Under the pieces are notes generated by a model. That model saw nothing but the letters and a program-made list of their open reading frames with translations, searched no databases and was not told the origin of the DNA. The position numbers were made by a program, and so were the translations under genes. Positions 12,121 through 24,380 of a stretch of 64,000 nt of DNA are shown here, piece by piece (within the stretch, counting starts at the first letter, position 1; each line of letters opens with the position of its first letter). Source of the DNA: Cunninghamella blakesleeana (taxonomy: Eukaryota > Mucoromycota > Mucoromycetes > Mucorales > Cunninghamellaceae); contig JAFCIZ010000004.1 in assembly GCA_017871115.1 (NCBI GenBank), positions 372,001 to 436,000 on the forward strand. The letters are read 5' to 3'.

Positions 12121-15100
12121 ATGGCTGGTTCCAATAGCGACATAGAAAAGAACGATGAAAAAACACCAACTATAGATAGTTTTACTGAACAATTACAACA
12201 ATTTGATTTTAAAGATGATGCAATTGATACTGCTCTAAGGTATTTTTAACTATTATTTATTTAACTATTATATAATAAAATAAAATAAAATAATTATATT
12301 ATTGTTTTAATATGAAACTATATATTCAAATAAATTATCATTGATTAATTAGAAAACTATTGGCAAGAGTTCATCTACCAAAGGAAGCTCAACAAATCGA
12401 TCGTGCTATAGAGAACTTTGCAAAACATTACTATACATGTAATCCAACCTTAAGTGATAATTCAGGTATACTATTTTAATTCATTTTTTCATTTTTTTTA
12501 GAGTGCTTGTAATAATAGTATTATATATTCGTCGTTCCTTTTATATATTTATTGTTTCATAAAAACTATTATTGACTTTTATATTTTTTATTTTATATTT
12601 CATATAAAAATAGAACCTATTTATGCTGTCGCATTTTCCATCCTATTACTTCATACCGACGCTCATAACAAAAATGTGAAACGAAAAATGGATAAAAATA
12701 CTTTTATTATGAATACTAGAGAAATTGACGGAGGTGAAAATATTGCCAGCGAAGTTTTGGATGTAAGTTTTATAGATTGACAACAATGAAACTTTATTTC
12801 CATATCATTTATTTGTTCTATATATATATATATATATATTAGGTTATGTATGATAATATAGTTAGTTCTGAATTTACTTATGCTCATGATCAACAGGATA
12901 AATCTACAACTTCATGGTTCTCAAAAAAAACATTACAGGTATATATATAAAAATGAATATAAATGCCAATTTATCAATTTCGTAATTATAGCATTGTCTC
13001 ACATGTCTATTTTCATTTGTTTATTTTCCTTTCTTATACTGTTAGCCTACAAATACATTATTACAAGATTACTATCCAAAGTTAGAACAACTAATGCCTA
13101 ACACTAACCAATTCAATTATAAATTATCAACTAAATCATCTATTAATATTGCAAATATACATACATCCCTTGAAAAAGCACAATCGATACGGTTAGCTGG
13201 CGTTCGGAGTCGACAACAAGAATTACAGCAACATTCATCTAATGATAATGAAACGTCTTTAGTAAAAGTATATAAAGCTGGTATTTTAGATAGAAAACAT
13301 GATCTTGCTCAAGGTGGTAAACGTGCAACTGCTCGCGGATGGCGTCCTTTTGGCTTGATTCTAAGCGGTAGTCAGCTTATGTTTTTTGGTGATATCATTT
13401 CTTTTCAATCATGGTTAGTAAGAGCTGAAGACGGAGAGCAAATTAAATCATTACAACAACAGCAACAGATTCATTATGACAGTGATAATCATTTAACTTC
13501 ACCTACTTATCCACCTCCTACTATGAAGCATCAAACGTCTTATGCTTCCACTTCAACTTCAACTTCAGCATCAACATCTAATACAAGTTCACCAACATCA
13601 GAAACGGCTTATTCAACATTAAATTCATCTCAATCAATTTTAGGCGTTCATTCATCCAACACTCCAATTATACAATCATCCGCTACTTCTTTAATTAGTC
13701 CAAGAACATCTACTTCTAGTGTCATGACAACCATAATATCAACGTCAACCACAGCCTCTGGGCAGTTTTTACGACCTCTACAAATTGTATCACTAATGGA
13801 CGCTATCTGCTTATATGATGATAGTTATAAAAAATACCCATATGTTTTCAGATTAATTACCCATGATGGACAGCAATTTTTAATTAGGGGCGAAAGTGAA
13901 GATGATGTAGACGATTGGGTACAAAAAATCAATTATGTAAGCACGATGAAAACTACTGGTGTTAAATTAAGACCTAAATCAATATTGACTCAAATGGAAA
14001 ACAATTATTATTATCAACAGAGCAATCAGTATACGTCGTCGTCGTCGTCGTCATCCAATTTACTACCTGGTACGCATTATAACTCTTCTCAAAATAATTA
14101 TTCTTCTCCACAACAACAACAATCATTAGCAAAACGTATAGCCAAAGCAAAAGCAAAAGTAATTAGTTTATCTGAAAATATAGTAGAAAAGCAACGCCAA
14201 CTGGAAAAGGAAGAACGATTAAGGAATCATTTACTTGTATTAATACCATTACAAAAAATAACAAAGGATAGAATATTAGTATTTTCTGAGATGGTTGGTA
14301 GAAGGTTAATACAACAAAGAATCTCGTTACAAAAACTTGAATGTTACCGTGAATATATTGAAAAGGAACTATTTATTATCTACCAATCGGATAAAATTAA
14401 TAAAAAGAAGGACCATGGCAACCAAAGGAAATTATCAGCACCATTACCTTTCTATTCTGGTTTACTACAAGTAAGATGTGCTACCGCTCCACCCATTCAT
14501 TATCAAAAGAAAAGTATAAAATCACCCGTATTAGATCCATCAATTATAAAAAATCAATTGAATAGCAACAACGACAGCAGTAATAACAATATACAACCTG
14601 ATACCAATAATAGTAATAATAATAAAAAAAATTCCATCCTTTCACCTGTATATATACCTAATCGAACATCTAGTTTAATTGTACCATTACCTGATGCCAA
14701 CGAACATAACAATAATAGTAATGAAAATGACGAAGATGAAGTTGATGACGATGCAACTATTAATAATATTGAACATCAGCATGAAAAGAAAATAGATGAA
14801 AAATTAGCAAATGGTAGTAATAATGATAATGAAAATGAAAACGAAAACGAAAATGAAAATAAAGAAGAGGACAAATGGATATCGAGAAGATTATCTTGCC
14901 CCCATCTACAACAACAAGGCATGCAGATTACTGACGACCATCTAACAGAAAATCAAGGCGATAATAATAATATTAATCATACATGTGACTGTAATAATAA
15001 TAACAACAACAATAATAATAATAATAAATCTCTATCTGGTGTGATTTCTATCAGCGCTCATAGGGGCAACAAAGATGAAATTAGTAATAAGAGTTATAAG

Positions 15101-15325
15101 GAAGATGGTGATACTGATGATAAATCAGATAGATTATCCAGAAGACGAAGTCAAAGCAACCCTTCACCTTTACATTCAATTCATACACCGTTTTTACAAG
15201 TACCTATTAAAAAGAATCGTGATCGTAGTGTATCCGATGTAACAACGGATGATGAAGATTTTAGTATCGTGGTTTCACATGATGAACAAGATAGTTTGGT
15301 AAATAATATAGATCATGTTAATTAG
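12121..15325 (+). CDS. Sec7-PH domain ARF guanine-nucleotide exchange factor (Yel1/EFA6-like)
   Basis: Five exons, 12121-12239, 12353-12465, 12614-12762, 12843-12938 and 13046-15325, encode 918 residues. The Sec7 domain starts almost at the N-terminus: FDFKDDAIDTALRKLL, then LPKEAQQIDRAIENFAKHY (the glutamic finger is Glu51), CNPTLSD, and AFSILLLHTDAHNKNVKRKM. A PH domain follows: GILDRKHDLAQGGKRATARG...WRPFGLILSGSQLMFF and, after a long Ser/Thr-rich insert, YPYVFRLITHDGQQFLIRGESEDDVDDWVQKIN in two blocks. Then a basic coiled-coil-like segment and a long Asn/Glu-rich tail. Known role: Sec7 domains load GTP on ARF GTPases, and PH domains recruit the factor to the plasma membrane. Compared with family members, the first helices of the Sec7 domain, some 30-45 residues, seem to be missing (see findings). 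Confidence 0.88.
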
Positions 15326-16047
15326 TATATAGTATTCCTTTTTTAATTTATTATATTTAATATTTAATAAATGAATGAATTCTTAATAATTATTCATTAC
15401 ATAAAAAAATGATGGGAAAGAAAAATGATACTATGTATTCTTAACGCTTACATAGCTTAATAATAATATTTTACTTTTTTTTTTTTCGTAATCATTTTAA
15501 AAAAAAATAGATTATTCTGTTTTATATTTTTTCCAAAAAAAATTATTATTTGCTTTTTAATTTTGTTTATGCAGAAAAATTTGAAAAATAATATAGAAAA
15601 TAGAACATGCTGATATAAAGTCCACCAATGATTACCGTATACATTATCCAAAAAAAAAAAATTGTCATATCCATTCCTATACCAAAAAAAAAAAAAAAAA
15701 AAAGGCCTAGAATGTGTCCTATTCTCCCAAAGTACTAACAATCATGCACATTTTCTAGCTTAAACCTTTTTTTCTTCATTTTTTTCACTATATAACTCGA
15801 CTTTTCCTTTTTTTCTTTTAGTTTCATTAATGACGACATTACATATTATCAAGCAAGCACTAAATATTTTTTATTTATTTTTATTTTTATTAAAAGATTA
15901 AGCTTAAAAGACCCATATATAACTGCATATTATGTGTATATATATAAATTAAAGTCACTTTTTTTAAAGCCCAGAATTCGTTAAATTTACATATGAAGTT
16001 TTTTTCATAACTCTTTCATTCCTTTTTTTTATAACTCAATATATATA
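15326..16047. other. Intergenic
   Basis: AT-rich with several A/T homopolymers (near 15473-15490, 15649-15662 and 15685-15703). No coding exon is recognised on either strand. Confidence 0.45.
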
Positions 16048-16442
16048 ATGTATTGTATGCGATACTTTGTTCCATTATTATTATTGCCTTTTCCCGATGC
16101 ACCACCTATATTTGTTATTTTATTTTTAATATCATTCTTTCTCCATCAAAAACCTTGGTAAAAAAAAAAAAAAAGAAAAATATTATTTCTAATATATATG
16201 TTTACTAATTTCTAATAATATTTTTATTTATTTATTTATGTTGTATATATTTATATAGCATTTATTGTACTTTATTATTAATAGCCCTATTTTCTTCCAC
16301 TTGCTATTGGGGGCAAGGAAGATGTTGGATTGATTTACATCAAACACGATTATTTGATGTACGACCTGATTCTAATGCCACTTTTGGCCAAGGTGAAGGT
16401 TGGTGGAATTATAAGTTAACACTTCCTATTGGTACTACTTGA
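16048..16442 (+). CDS. Hypothetical small membrane or secreted protein (uncertain model)
   Basis: A two-exon reading, 16048-16157 and 16259-16442, gives 97 residues; I do not recognise it. Exon 1 encodes two hydrophobic runs (VPLLLLPF and IFVILFLISFFL). Exon 2 begins with another (CTLLLIALFSSTC), followed by a polar, Gly/Trp/Asp-containing stretch from YWGQGRCWIDLHQ to EGWWNYKLTL. Exon 2 has more balanced codons than the surrounding DNA, which is the main reason to think it is coding. The join TG|C fits a GT-AG intron of 101 bp. Exon 1 is weaker, and a downstream donor (GTACTA near 16432) could lead to further exons. It could encode a small secreted protein with a signal anchor. Confidence 0.35.
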
Positions 16443-16496
16443 ACATATATATCAATTTAAAAGTAATAATAATAATAACGTTTGATATAGATATAG

Positions 16497-16551
<55 letters not shown>

Positions 16552-17373
16552 TAATGGATATGCATATTTTGAAAAGAAAAAAAACTGGAAACGGATTCTT
16601 ATAAAAAAAAGTACTACAGACACACTCATTCTCACATTAACATATATATATATATATAAACATACTACTATGTATTAACAGCTATTATGAACCACCTATA
16701 ATTGTATACCCTTAATTTTTATTATTATTATTATTATTTAATAAAAATATTAACATAAATATATAAATATACATATATAATTTTAATTATATGTGAAAAA
16801 AAAGTCATAATCAATGTAATGGATAGGTAATACCCATTGTATATGAATATGATGCTATCCAAATATGGATAGAAATGACTAATTCACTATAAAAATTATT
16901 TCTTTCTCTCTTCTCCACCTTTTTTTTTTGTTTATTTCTTAAATTTCTAATTGTGTAAAAAAAAGAATTAATTCTATAAAAAACTCACTGTAAATCTCAC
17001 ATGATACGATGATCATGAAATTAATATATTTATTATTATTTTTTCTCATTATAAATTATCCTCTTAAGATTTAATAAAAAAAGGAAGAAGAAGAATAAAC
17101 AATTAAAATAAACTTTTTGTACTTCAATAATAATGAACATATAATAAAAATAATAATAAATAATGAAGCTAAAGTCGATTTGTTGAGTACCTTTATTAGA
17201 TCCTGTCGTACTGAAATCCGTTTGTGTAACATTTAGTAAAATATGAAATAAAAAAATAAACTTTAGTGTTTTTACTTTTTTTCTCTTTCTCTCTTCTTTT
17301 TCTTTTTGTTTTTTTTTAAAAAAAAAAAAGTTAATCAGCGTTTTTTTCATACCCATATTTTCATTTAAATAGT
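16443..17373. repeat. Intergenic with long (AT)n microsatellite
   Basis: A (TA)n run of about 48 bp spans 16500-16547, with a shorter one near 16640-16658. A T(9)A(12) junction lies at about 17309-17329, just before the hydrolase gene. No coding exon is recognised. Confidence 0.6.
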
Positions 17374-19063
17374 ATGGATAGTATTAGACAACAAGTTAGA
17401 CGCATGCCACCAAGCGCTACTATCAAAGTACTTAGAAAGGTAATATATGCTTATATAAACCTATAAACTTTTTTTTAAAAAAAAATATCAACCCTTTTAT
17501 GTATTTATTCTCACACTTATAAAACATATTTATTTACTCATTCATTCTTGGAAGGTGTTCGCTATGCCAGCACCAGCAGCAAGATTTATACTTAATGATA
17601 TCACTAGGCCCAAATCAAGTCATAAACCTTGGATTCACAAAATTAATAAAGAATGGAGTGGTTGTTGGATTGGTGAAAAAGTATCGAAGTTAACAGAAGA
17701 AAAATTATATGAACGTATAGAAAATGCTGATGTGATTATATTTAACATACATGGTAAATAATAAATGAACTTGAAAATTAAATCAAATAAAAATGATCTA
17801 TATAAGGATATATAACTGACTGATAATTATCCTTTTTTTTTTTTTTAGGCGGAGGATTTAGAATTGGCAAAAGTAAAAACTATATATACATTCACTAATT
17901 AATTATTACATGCCTGTTTATTAATTTACTAATCCACTCAATTTTTTATATTTATTTATTTATTTTTATTTACTTTTTGATTAGGTACAATGTATATGGA
18001 TACCTATATAGCATGGATTCAAAAATTAAAAGAATTATATAATCTTAAAGTTATGATCATGTCAGTGGATTATCGATTAGCGCCAGAATATAAATATCCA
18101 GCACCAGTAGAAGATGTGGTAAGAGCTTATGAACATCTAATTCTTGGTTATGAAGTCAATCCACAAAAGATCATTGCCACAGGAGATAGTGCTGGGGCAG
18201 CCTTAATATTAGAAATGTTATTTATTACCCATGATCCAAGTATGTTTGAAATTGTTACTGATGATATAGACGATCCAAACCAACAACAACAAGAAGGACC
18301 TTTGATTCAAGAATTACCAAGACCTGCAGGAACAGTCTTGGTATCACCTTTAGTAACGGATGAAACCACATCTTTATCGTGGAAAGAAAACGTCAAATAT
18401 GACTATATTTCCCAACAAACAGCCAAAGTGATTAAAAAAGACTATTTTGAATCCGTTCCTCAAAACAATAATAAAAACAGTAATAAAAAGAAGATGATTA
18501 ATAGCAGCAACGGCAGCAACAATGGTAGTATGAAGGATGAAGTTGACACTTTATATGACGAAGAAGAAAATGAAAAACAGGTCTTAGGTATTGCTAAATT
18601 ACAAACTGGATTTCAAGCATTTTTATCGCCACACGTGTTAATGTACATTGGAAATTTGGAAGTATTAAGGGATGATGCGTTACAATTAGCAGAAAAGGCA
18701 AAAATGGACGGTGTAAAATGGACAACCGTGGCAGAAGATCTTGTTCATGATTGGTTTTGTGTACGTGAAGTTGTAAAAGACAAATCCATTTTCGATCGAG
18801 CTGATAAAGTATTCGCGGATTTTGTTTATCGGGTCATCTCTGAATACAGGCATCAACAAAGCATGATTGATATTACATTGAGAAGAGCTAGTGAAGGATT
18901 ACATACCGTTATGGAACATGAAGAAGATACTATCACTGATGATGATGATGATGATGATGACAGTGAAGAGTTCCATGAAGTATTAACTCTGGATGATATC
19001 GGTATTACAATGGATGGACTTCGTAGATCTTCAAAATCATCAAACTCCTACCATTATATTTAA
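17374..19063 (+). CDS. Alpha/beta hydrolase of the hormone-sensitive lipase family
   Basis: Four exons, 17374-17439, 17555-17753, 17849-17872 (24 nt) and 17985-19063, encode 455 residues. The oxyanion-hole motif HGGGF (88-92) is split over exons 2 and 3. YRLAPEYKYPAP and GDSAG follow (nucleophile Ser165). The acid appears to be Glu322 in GNLEVLRDDA, and the base His351 in LVHDWF. The family hydrolyses short acyl esters, acetylated sterols or lipids; the substrate is unknown here. A lysine/asparagine- and acid-rich insert (about residues 255-295) separates the two halves of the catalytic domain, and an eight-Asp run sits near the C-terminus. The start is uncertain: the ATG lies right after an AAATAG that could be a splice acceptor, so a further 5' exon is possible. 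Confidence 0.85.
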
Positions 19064-19973
19064 TCATTCATATTTATTATTATTCATACTTATCCATTAT
19101 TTTTATTTTTATTTTTTATTTTATTTTATTTTCTTACTGTATATATATACATATTTATTCATATTTTTAATATTATTATTATTTTTCTTATTATTATTAT
19201 CATTATCGTTATTAGTATTAGTTTTAACTTGAAAAAAAAAAAAAGATGATTTTAAAAAAAATAAAGAACAATCTATTTTCCTTTTTTGAAAAAAGGATCA
19301 TATGTTTTTATTCTAATACTCCAGTAAAAAAAAAAGTCCTATTGCAATTCAACTACCGTTTGGTTTTAAAGTACTACTATGCATTAAATGTAGTACATAT
19401 ATGTTTCTACTCGCCTCATCCATATATACCTATTATATATATTTTTAATTTTTTGTTGTTATTAAAACTGTTTTGATTTTATTATATATTTTACTTCTTT
19501 TAATGGATGGTGATGTCAATTCACATTATTACGCTAAATTAGGAGATAATAGTAGGTCAAAGTTGAAAAAAAATATTTATATATGCATATGCACTGAATA
19601 GAGTTGAATCAAACCAAACCTAATAAAGAAATCCCCATTCATTTAAAACTCAATATTGTTTTTTTTATAAAAGAAGCATAGCTTGTACTTTTTATAATAA
19701 CCATAAAGTATATTATATATATATATAAGATGTATACTGTTTATATATGAAATTTTCTATTGGAGGAAAAAACCCCACTATGCAAAATTAAATTTTAAAG
19801 AGCGCCATAATTTCTTTTTAAATAAATCATTTTAATTTTTTTTTTGTTTGGTTTTTTTCACTTCTTTTCTCCTTTTTTCTTTTTTTTAAAAATTCAAGTT
19901 ATTTGTTTTATTTTCTCTCTTTCTTTCTTTCTTTCTTTTTCTCTCTATTTTTTAACAAATCAATTTATATCAA
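19064..19973. promoter_or_regulatory. Intergenic with pyrimidine-rich promoter tract
   Basis: The final part (about 19840-19950) is strongly C/T-rich, with CTTT repeats near 19916-19940 ending about 25 bp before the next ATG. The remainder is AT-rich and shows no coding exon. Confidence 0.45.
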
Positions 19974-21011
19974 ATGACATCATGTCGAACTACAAGTAAA
20001 GGAAGTAAAAATGAATGTCAGCTTTTGGACGGTTTTGCCCTTATTGTACAATTCTTATTAGCCTTTACAGCTTTATTATTACTTTTATATAAAAGACATA
20101 AAGAAAAACCAAAAAGACCTTTTACAGTTTGGTACTATTGATATTACTGTTATTATTAGTATTACTTATTTATATGTATATACATATATATATATAAATA
20201 CGTATTTATACTATATAGTAACTATACTAACTTATTGTTTTATTTTATTAAACTGCTTTTATTAGGTGTCTTGATATAAGTAAACAATTCATATCTGCAG
20301 GATTGATCCACTGCATTAATATTGAAATAAGTTACATATCAAGTGGTGATAGAGAAGATACAAACAATATGTGTGTGTGGTATTTATTATCAGTATTTTG
20401 GGACACAACCTTTGGACTATTACTTTTATATTTTTGGTTACATACGTTAACTTTTGGTTTACAAAAATGGGGCGATATCCACATCCCTTTAGATTATGGA
20501 GACCCACCTTTATTATTTAATCAATTGAAACGATGGGCAAAACAAACGTGCGTATTTTTAATGGCTGAATTATTAATGAAAATTTGTCAACTATGGTGCT
20601 TTCGTTTTGCTTGGATCTTTTATCTTGGTGAATGGTTCTTATCTTGGACACGTCATAACTATCATTTTCAAGTTGTTTTCGTCATGTTTTTGTAAATATA
20701 TAGATATAAATATAAACAAAACAAAATAAGACAAGATAAAAAAAGAATCTAGAGGAATATTAAAAATACTAACTATTACCAAAACGATTATTCTTTTTAT
20801 TAGATATCCATTAATTATGAATGGTATTCAATTTTGGACAATAGATACAATTCTTAAATATAATAGAAACGAAGATCATGATTATTCAACAAATCAAAAA
20901 CTTGTATATCAACACGCTGATCCAGTAAATACATATACTACTATACATGACCATGTGATTATTCATCTTCCACCTAAACCTAATGAACATAGTCCTTTGT
21001 TATCGCCGTAA
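19974..21011 (+). CDS. STIMATE/YPL162C-like multi-pass membrane protein
   Basis: Three exons, 19974-20131, 20266-20691 and 20804-21011, encode 263 residues. The N-terminus has NECQLLDGFALIVQFLLAF, then a cytosolic KRHKEKPKRPFTVWCLDISKQ and AGLIHCINI; this is the conserved pattern of the STIMATE (TMEM110) / yeast vacuolar membrane protein YPL162C family. Further transmembrane segments follow (CVWYLLSVFWDTTFGLLLLYFWL, then QTCVFLMAELLMKICQLW, and one near FQVVFVMFLYPLIMNGIQFW). Animal STIMATE regulates store-operated calcium entry at ER-plasma membrane junctions; the fungal proteins lie at the vacuole or ER, with no established function. The C-terminal tail is hydrophilic and ends NEHSPLLSP, with a dileucine. 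Confidence 0.88.
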
Positions 21012-24000
21012 AAAAAGAAATTTTTTCTATACATTTTTTTTCCTTGTATATAATCTTTGTAAATTTATTTCGTTCCATTTATTTTATTATTTATGTTTTT
21101 TATTTGTGTTTTTTTTAAGACACTTCATATATATAGTTAGTATATAATAAATAAAGTGAGCCATTTTTTGTCATTATAGGATTTTATAAATAAAAATATC
21201 GATAACTATTGTCCTACCAAGTCCTTGGCGTTTTATCGCAGTTCAATATAAATAAATAAATAAATAAAAATCAATTAAAATAAATAAATAAAATAAGAGA
21301 ATCGAGGCACATTTTAGTTCGATTTTTTTTAATAGTAATTAATGATATTGAAATACAAAAAAAAGTAATTAGTATTATGATTGTTATTAGTATTATTTTT
21401 TCACTATTCTAATTAAAAGTATTAAACCGATACAAAAAAAAAAATTATCATCGAGTCATTACTGTTTATTGTTTAATTTAAAAACCATCAATCAATTTTA
21501 CTTAAAAAAGGGAGAATCTTTTTTTTTTTTTTTGTTTGTTTCAAGAAATAAAAGATTAATCTTTTTTTTTTTTCTTTTTTATTAATACCCCTTTTATATC
21601 TATTTTTACTATAAAAAACATTTTGCTATATTTTTCTTTTATTTCCATTTTTTATTTTTTTTTAATTTTAGTGGATGCATCTATGTGTTCGATGAATGGG
21701 GAAATAAATAAAAAATATCAAAAAACATGCAATGTAAATCCTTTTTTGATGCCTAAATCATGGTTCACATGACTTTTTTTTCTATACATTGAAGCAGCTC
21801 CCTTTTAGTAAATAAAATATTACTAGCACACAGAAGTTTTTTATACAACTTGGCATTGTAAAAAAAAAAGAGTAAGATGATTTAAACAACACTACCAATA
21901 TATTTTTCAAAAAAAAAAAAAAAAAAAAAAAAAAATACCTTCATCAGACCAAACCAATAATAAAAACTGCACCCAAATCAAGAGCCTCAAATAAAATATG
22001 GTCCCAGTCAATCGAGCTGCAAGGCTACACTCCAGAATTCGAGCTATCATGTTTGAATCTTTCTGTGAAATGGCATCTACCGTTTAGAATAGTGTGGGGG
22101 GGTCAAATTATTCACAATCAAAACATTATATGATTCCCATTGCGTCGAAAATAATAAACCTCGAATAGGTTCCTGTGAATGCAGCTAGTTCTATTTTAAA
22201 TCTAGGAAATTGTCGCAGAGGAATAAAGGAAGGATGATAAGAAGAGCGTAATATATATAGTGTATATACCAAAAGTATCAGTAAATAAGAAAAAAATAAA
22301 TATAGGGTCAGTGACCTATTATATATTAATTCTAAAGATATATACGCATATACCATTAAAAACATGAAAATAAAAAAGAAAAACAAAAGGGTAATACGCA
22401 CCATAAACTAATCAATAATAATAATAAATGGTTACTATCAGGAATAAATAAAAGGTTAACACCAGCAGTTATAAATGACAACCAATAGGAATCATAAAAG
22501 ACCACTATCAAAATAATAATGATTACCTTTGGATAAAAAAAATAAAAGGCTATCACCAATAATTGTATAAAAGACAACTACAAACAAGAAACCGTAAAAA
22601 GATTAACCAGGAATAATAAGTAAATATATTCTATTAGATCAAACAAAATATATTTACATTATTCAAATAGTAGAAATAGTAGCAATAACATAAATAGAAA
22701 AAAAAATCTTACCAAGAGTTAATCAAACACCACCAGGAACAATACACAAGTAACCAAAAGACCCAATAGGTCTATTTTATATATTTTCATTAATTGGATT
22801 GTCATACTGCAGTATATACGTACATACGAACATAGTAATAAAAACAATATCTACTATAAAAAATAGTCTTCAGTATTAGAAATATAATTGGTTTGGAAAA
22901 TAAGTTGAAATAAAAATGAAAGAGAGCAAAAAAAAAAAATAGTTTTTATAAAAAAATCTAGTAGTACTCAATTTTTTCCAGCACTTTATTTTATTTAAGC
23001 TTCTACATAGTTAAATGATGAAGAGCTAAAACTCCATATATGGGATCCAAAAAATCCTTTCTGTAGGTGTAGAAAAACCTTTTTTTTCCTATTTTATTAT
23101 TTCATATAAATTATGTATATAAATATTTATATATATATAACAGTTGCAAAATTAAAAAATAAAAATTTGATCAGTCTTGAAAAAAAAAAAAAAAAAAAAA
23201 ATACATAACCATATGGCTATATACATCTTATAACAAAAGAATTGATAAACCATTAGCACAGGATACCACTTTTTTAAAATATATACTTCATTTTTTAAAA
23301 AAAAAATAAAAACGCACTTTGACTGATTATTTACCCTTTCTCGAAGGGCTAGTTAATACTTAATATAATAAAAATATAAAGACAACTCGTGTATTGCGAT
23401 CCATAATACCAATAATAAAAAACCTTTATAAACTTTATACATGTCAATTGATTATTAAAATTTTATGAAATCATATTTATTATTTAATAGAAAAAAAAAT
23501 AGAAGCTAACTATAACGAAATCTACAATAATAATAATTAAATATTAGTATAAAGCATAGAATAAAAATATAAAAATATAACACGTGTATAAAAAGAGTAT
23601 AAGGTATATATTTATTTATTTTCAGTTCTATTATTATTATTAACAAAAGTCTCAGCACTAGCCTGATTCCTGTAAAGATATATATAAGCGGAATCGACTC
23701 TAAGTCGGCTCTTCCTATTTGTTTTGTTATGGTCTCATCATTTCCTTATACTCTTTTTAATGTACTTTGATATAAATAAGAATAATAATACTTACAATAA
23801 CAGTTCAGAAAAAAGCACCTTAAGAAAATTAGATAAATAAAAGAGAGAGAAAGAAAAATTAAGAAGGGGTGTGTTTAGAAATATATTTTTTTGAGAAAAA
23901 AAATTTTTTTATTCAATGTGACTAGTTGTTATGCACACCTTAATTTTTTTTAACTCCAGAAAATCGCCTACCTACCATTTGTTATTTATTTGATTATTTG

Positions 24001-24086
24001 TAGATTAAGATTAAATAATGAATTTACTGCTCAGATATATATTACCTATAAATGTAGCTTTCTTTTTCTTTTTCTTTTTTGCTGGT

Positions 24087-24128
<42 letters not shown>

Positions 24129-24380
24129 CTATGATTTCTGTTTTCTTTTTTATAATTTCATGCAAATACTGCCTATTTTTTACTAGGTAAAAATACATAT
24201 TTGTTGTATGTGATTAAGCGTTGTCTTTTTTTTTTTCAGGCATAATGCAAGATTGATTCCAACTGAATATAGCCATCATAATTTCTTTGCATATAATAAA
24301 CAATTTATTTTTAATAAAATATATATATATATGTATACTTAGTATGTATAAAAACAAATAAATAAATAAATAAAGCTCTA
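21012..24380. other. Gene-poor interval of 3.4 kb
   Basis: No convincing gene. It contains a dispersed repeat copy (about 21945-22270), a region of loose tandem similarity after it (22440-22590), A/T homopolymers and an (AT)n run at about 24090-24124. A small hairpin with the stem CGACT/AGTCG lies near 23696-23708. A 52-codon spliced reading at 24131-24342 is discussed under rejected items. Confidence 0.5.
21945..22270 (+). repeat. Dispersed repeat, copy A
   Basis: By eye this aligns with 63645-63960 in the same orientation. Shared blocks include cgagctgcaagg/cgagctccaaag, attcacaatca/attcacaacca and aataataaac followed by aatagg/tatagg. Identity appears to be around 60 percent with small gaps, so both are old copies. 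There is no open reading frame. The class (LTR remnant, SINE or MITE) cannot be fixed without more copies; edges are approximate. Confidence 0.55.

Noticed and set aside
15457..15741. Minus-strand frame of 94 codons with many Phe and Lys runs.
   Set aside because: It is composed of homopolymer translation, with no domain and no splice context.
22010..22100. Possible tRNA or 5S rRNA in the GC-richer block of repeat copy A (GTTTGAATC resembles a B box).
   Set aside because: No cloverleaf or 5S structure can be formed, and the second copy does not keep the B-box-like bases.
24131..24342. A spliced small ORF (24131-24186 joined to 24240-24342; 52 residues, with RLIPTEYSHHNFFAYNKQF in exon 2) after a strong TTTTTTTCAG acceptor.
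   Set aside because: The frame is open and the acceptor is good, but exon 1 abuts an (AT)n run, the product matches nothing I know, and the C-terminus runs into another AT repeat. RNA evidence would be needed.
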